This document shows positions 63,905 through 64,000 of a stretch of 64,000 bases of DNA, one piece after another. The stretch spans positions 372,001-436,000 of the forward strand of contig NZ_CP061304.1 of assembly GCF_018687735.1 (NCBI RefSeq), in the 5' to 3' direction. Both the position numbers and the translations under genes were made by a program. The notes under the pieces are model-generated. The model was not told the origin of the DNA. It saw nothing but the letters and a program-made list of their open reading frames with translations, and made no database searches. Within the stretch, counting starts at the first letter, position 1. Each line of letters opens with the position of its first letter. The DNA comes from Polynucleobacter sp. MG-5-Ahmo-C2 (lineage in GTDB: Bacteria > Pseudomonadota > Gammaproteobacteria > Burkholderiales > Burkholderiaceae).

Positions 63905-64000
63905 ATGAGAATAGATAAGTTAACAACTAAATTTCAAGAGGCCTTAAGTGAGGCCCAAAGTATCGCTTTAGCCAAAGACAATCAGTATATTGAGCCGGCC
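63905..64000 (+). CDS. clpB: ATP-dependent chaperone ClpB (N-terminal fragment at window edge)
   Basis: The first 32 codons are inside the window, starting [18 protein letters not shown], followed by [14 protein letters not shown]. This is the Clp N-terminal repeat domain as it begins in ClpB. ClpB dissolves protein aggregates together with DnaK. The sigma32-type promoter just upstream supports this over ClpA or ClpC. The rest lies beyond position 64000. Confidence 0.9.
   Translation, partial: MRIDKLTTKFQEALSEAQSIALAKDNQYIEPA

Noticed and set aside
1-64000. CRISPR arrays, insertion sequences, prophages or secretion-system loci
   Set aside because: I saw no regularly spaced repeats, transposase or integrase genes, or structural phage genes on either strand.

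Overview
This window looks like chromosomal core DNA from a streamlined freshwater betaproteobacterium of the Burkholderiaceae, most likely Polynucleobacter or a close relative. That assignment is inference. It rests on moderate GC content, tight gene packing, betaproteobacterial gene orders (fabF-degP-lepA-lepB-rnc-era-recO-pdxJ-acpS and alaA-hom-thrC-moeA-moaD-moaE-clpB), elongation factor P with Arg32 beside its rhamnosyltransferase earP, and Burkholderiales-type thyA/folA and fdxA/fnr blocks. I see no prophage, insertion sequence, CRISPR array, rRNA operon or obviously foreign island.

Layout. 1-5.7 kb: the end of a proline-rich protein, a SurA-like periplasmic isomerase, then fdxA-fnr-thyA-folA on the minus strand, panE and an unknown gene. 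5.7-9.5 kb: a TRAP transporter (dctP, dctQ and an enlarged dctM), with a terminator-like hairpin after dctP. 9.7-14.2 kb: a 2-hydroxyacid dehydrogenase, then moaA-mobA-moeA and a small membrane protein. 14.2-21.4 kb: RNase E with a long structured leader, rluC, a phosphatase, an S49 peptidase, an RsmI-like methylase and a Maf protein. 21.4-27.8 kb: the fatty-acid synthesis cluster yceD-rpmF-plsX-fabH-fabD-fabG-acpP-fabF. 27.8-36.8 kb: degP-lepA-lepB-rnc-era-recO-pdxJ-acpS-nagZ. 36.8-41.4 kb: efp/earP facing uvrC-pgsA and tRNA-Gly/tRNA-Cys. 41.5-47 kb: a lipoprotein, lexA, an asparaginase, the rpsF-priB-rpsR-rplI operon and dnaB. 47-57.5 kb: a PsiF-like repeat protein, an NlpC/P60 lipoprotein, PhoH/PIN, bcp and a lipid A L-Ara4N (arn) operon with arnA as two genes. 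57.5-64 kb: alaA-hom-thrC-moeA-moaD-moaE, a GIY-YIG protein and the start of clpB behind a sigma32-like promoter.

How the genes work together. The arn genes build and attach 4-amino-4-deoxyarabinose to lipid A, which lowers surface charge. Two separate clusters supply molybdenum cofactor steps, each with its own moeA. EF-P and EarP form a modification pair. The SurA-like isomerase and DegP serve envelope protein quality control, but the rpoE-rseA-rseB genes that often precede degP in relatives are absent here.

Most genes are ordinary. The most interesting signals are in the non-coding DNA: a terminator that merges into the phoH ribosome binding site behind a multi-hairpin leader (49.58-49.79 kb), the RNase E leader (16.9-17.28 kb), an apparently leaderless lexA with its SOS box between promoter and start codon, and a hairpin leader before rpsF. 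All RNA structures were found by eye and have not been computed or compared.
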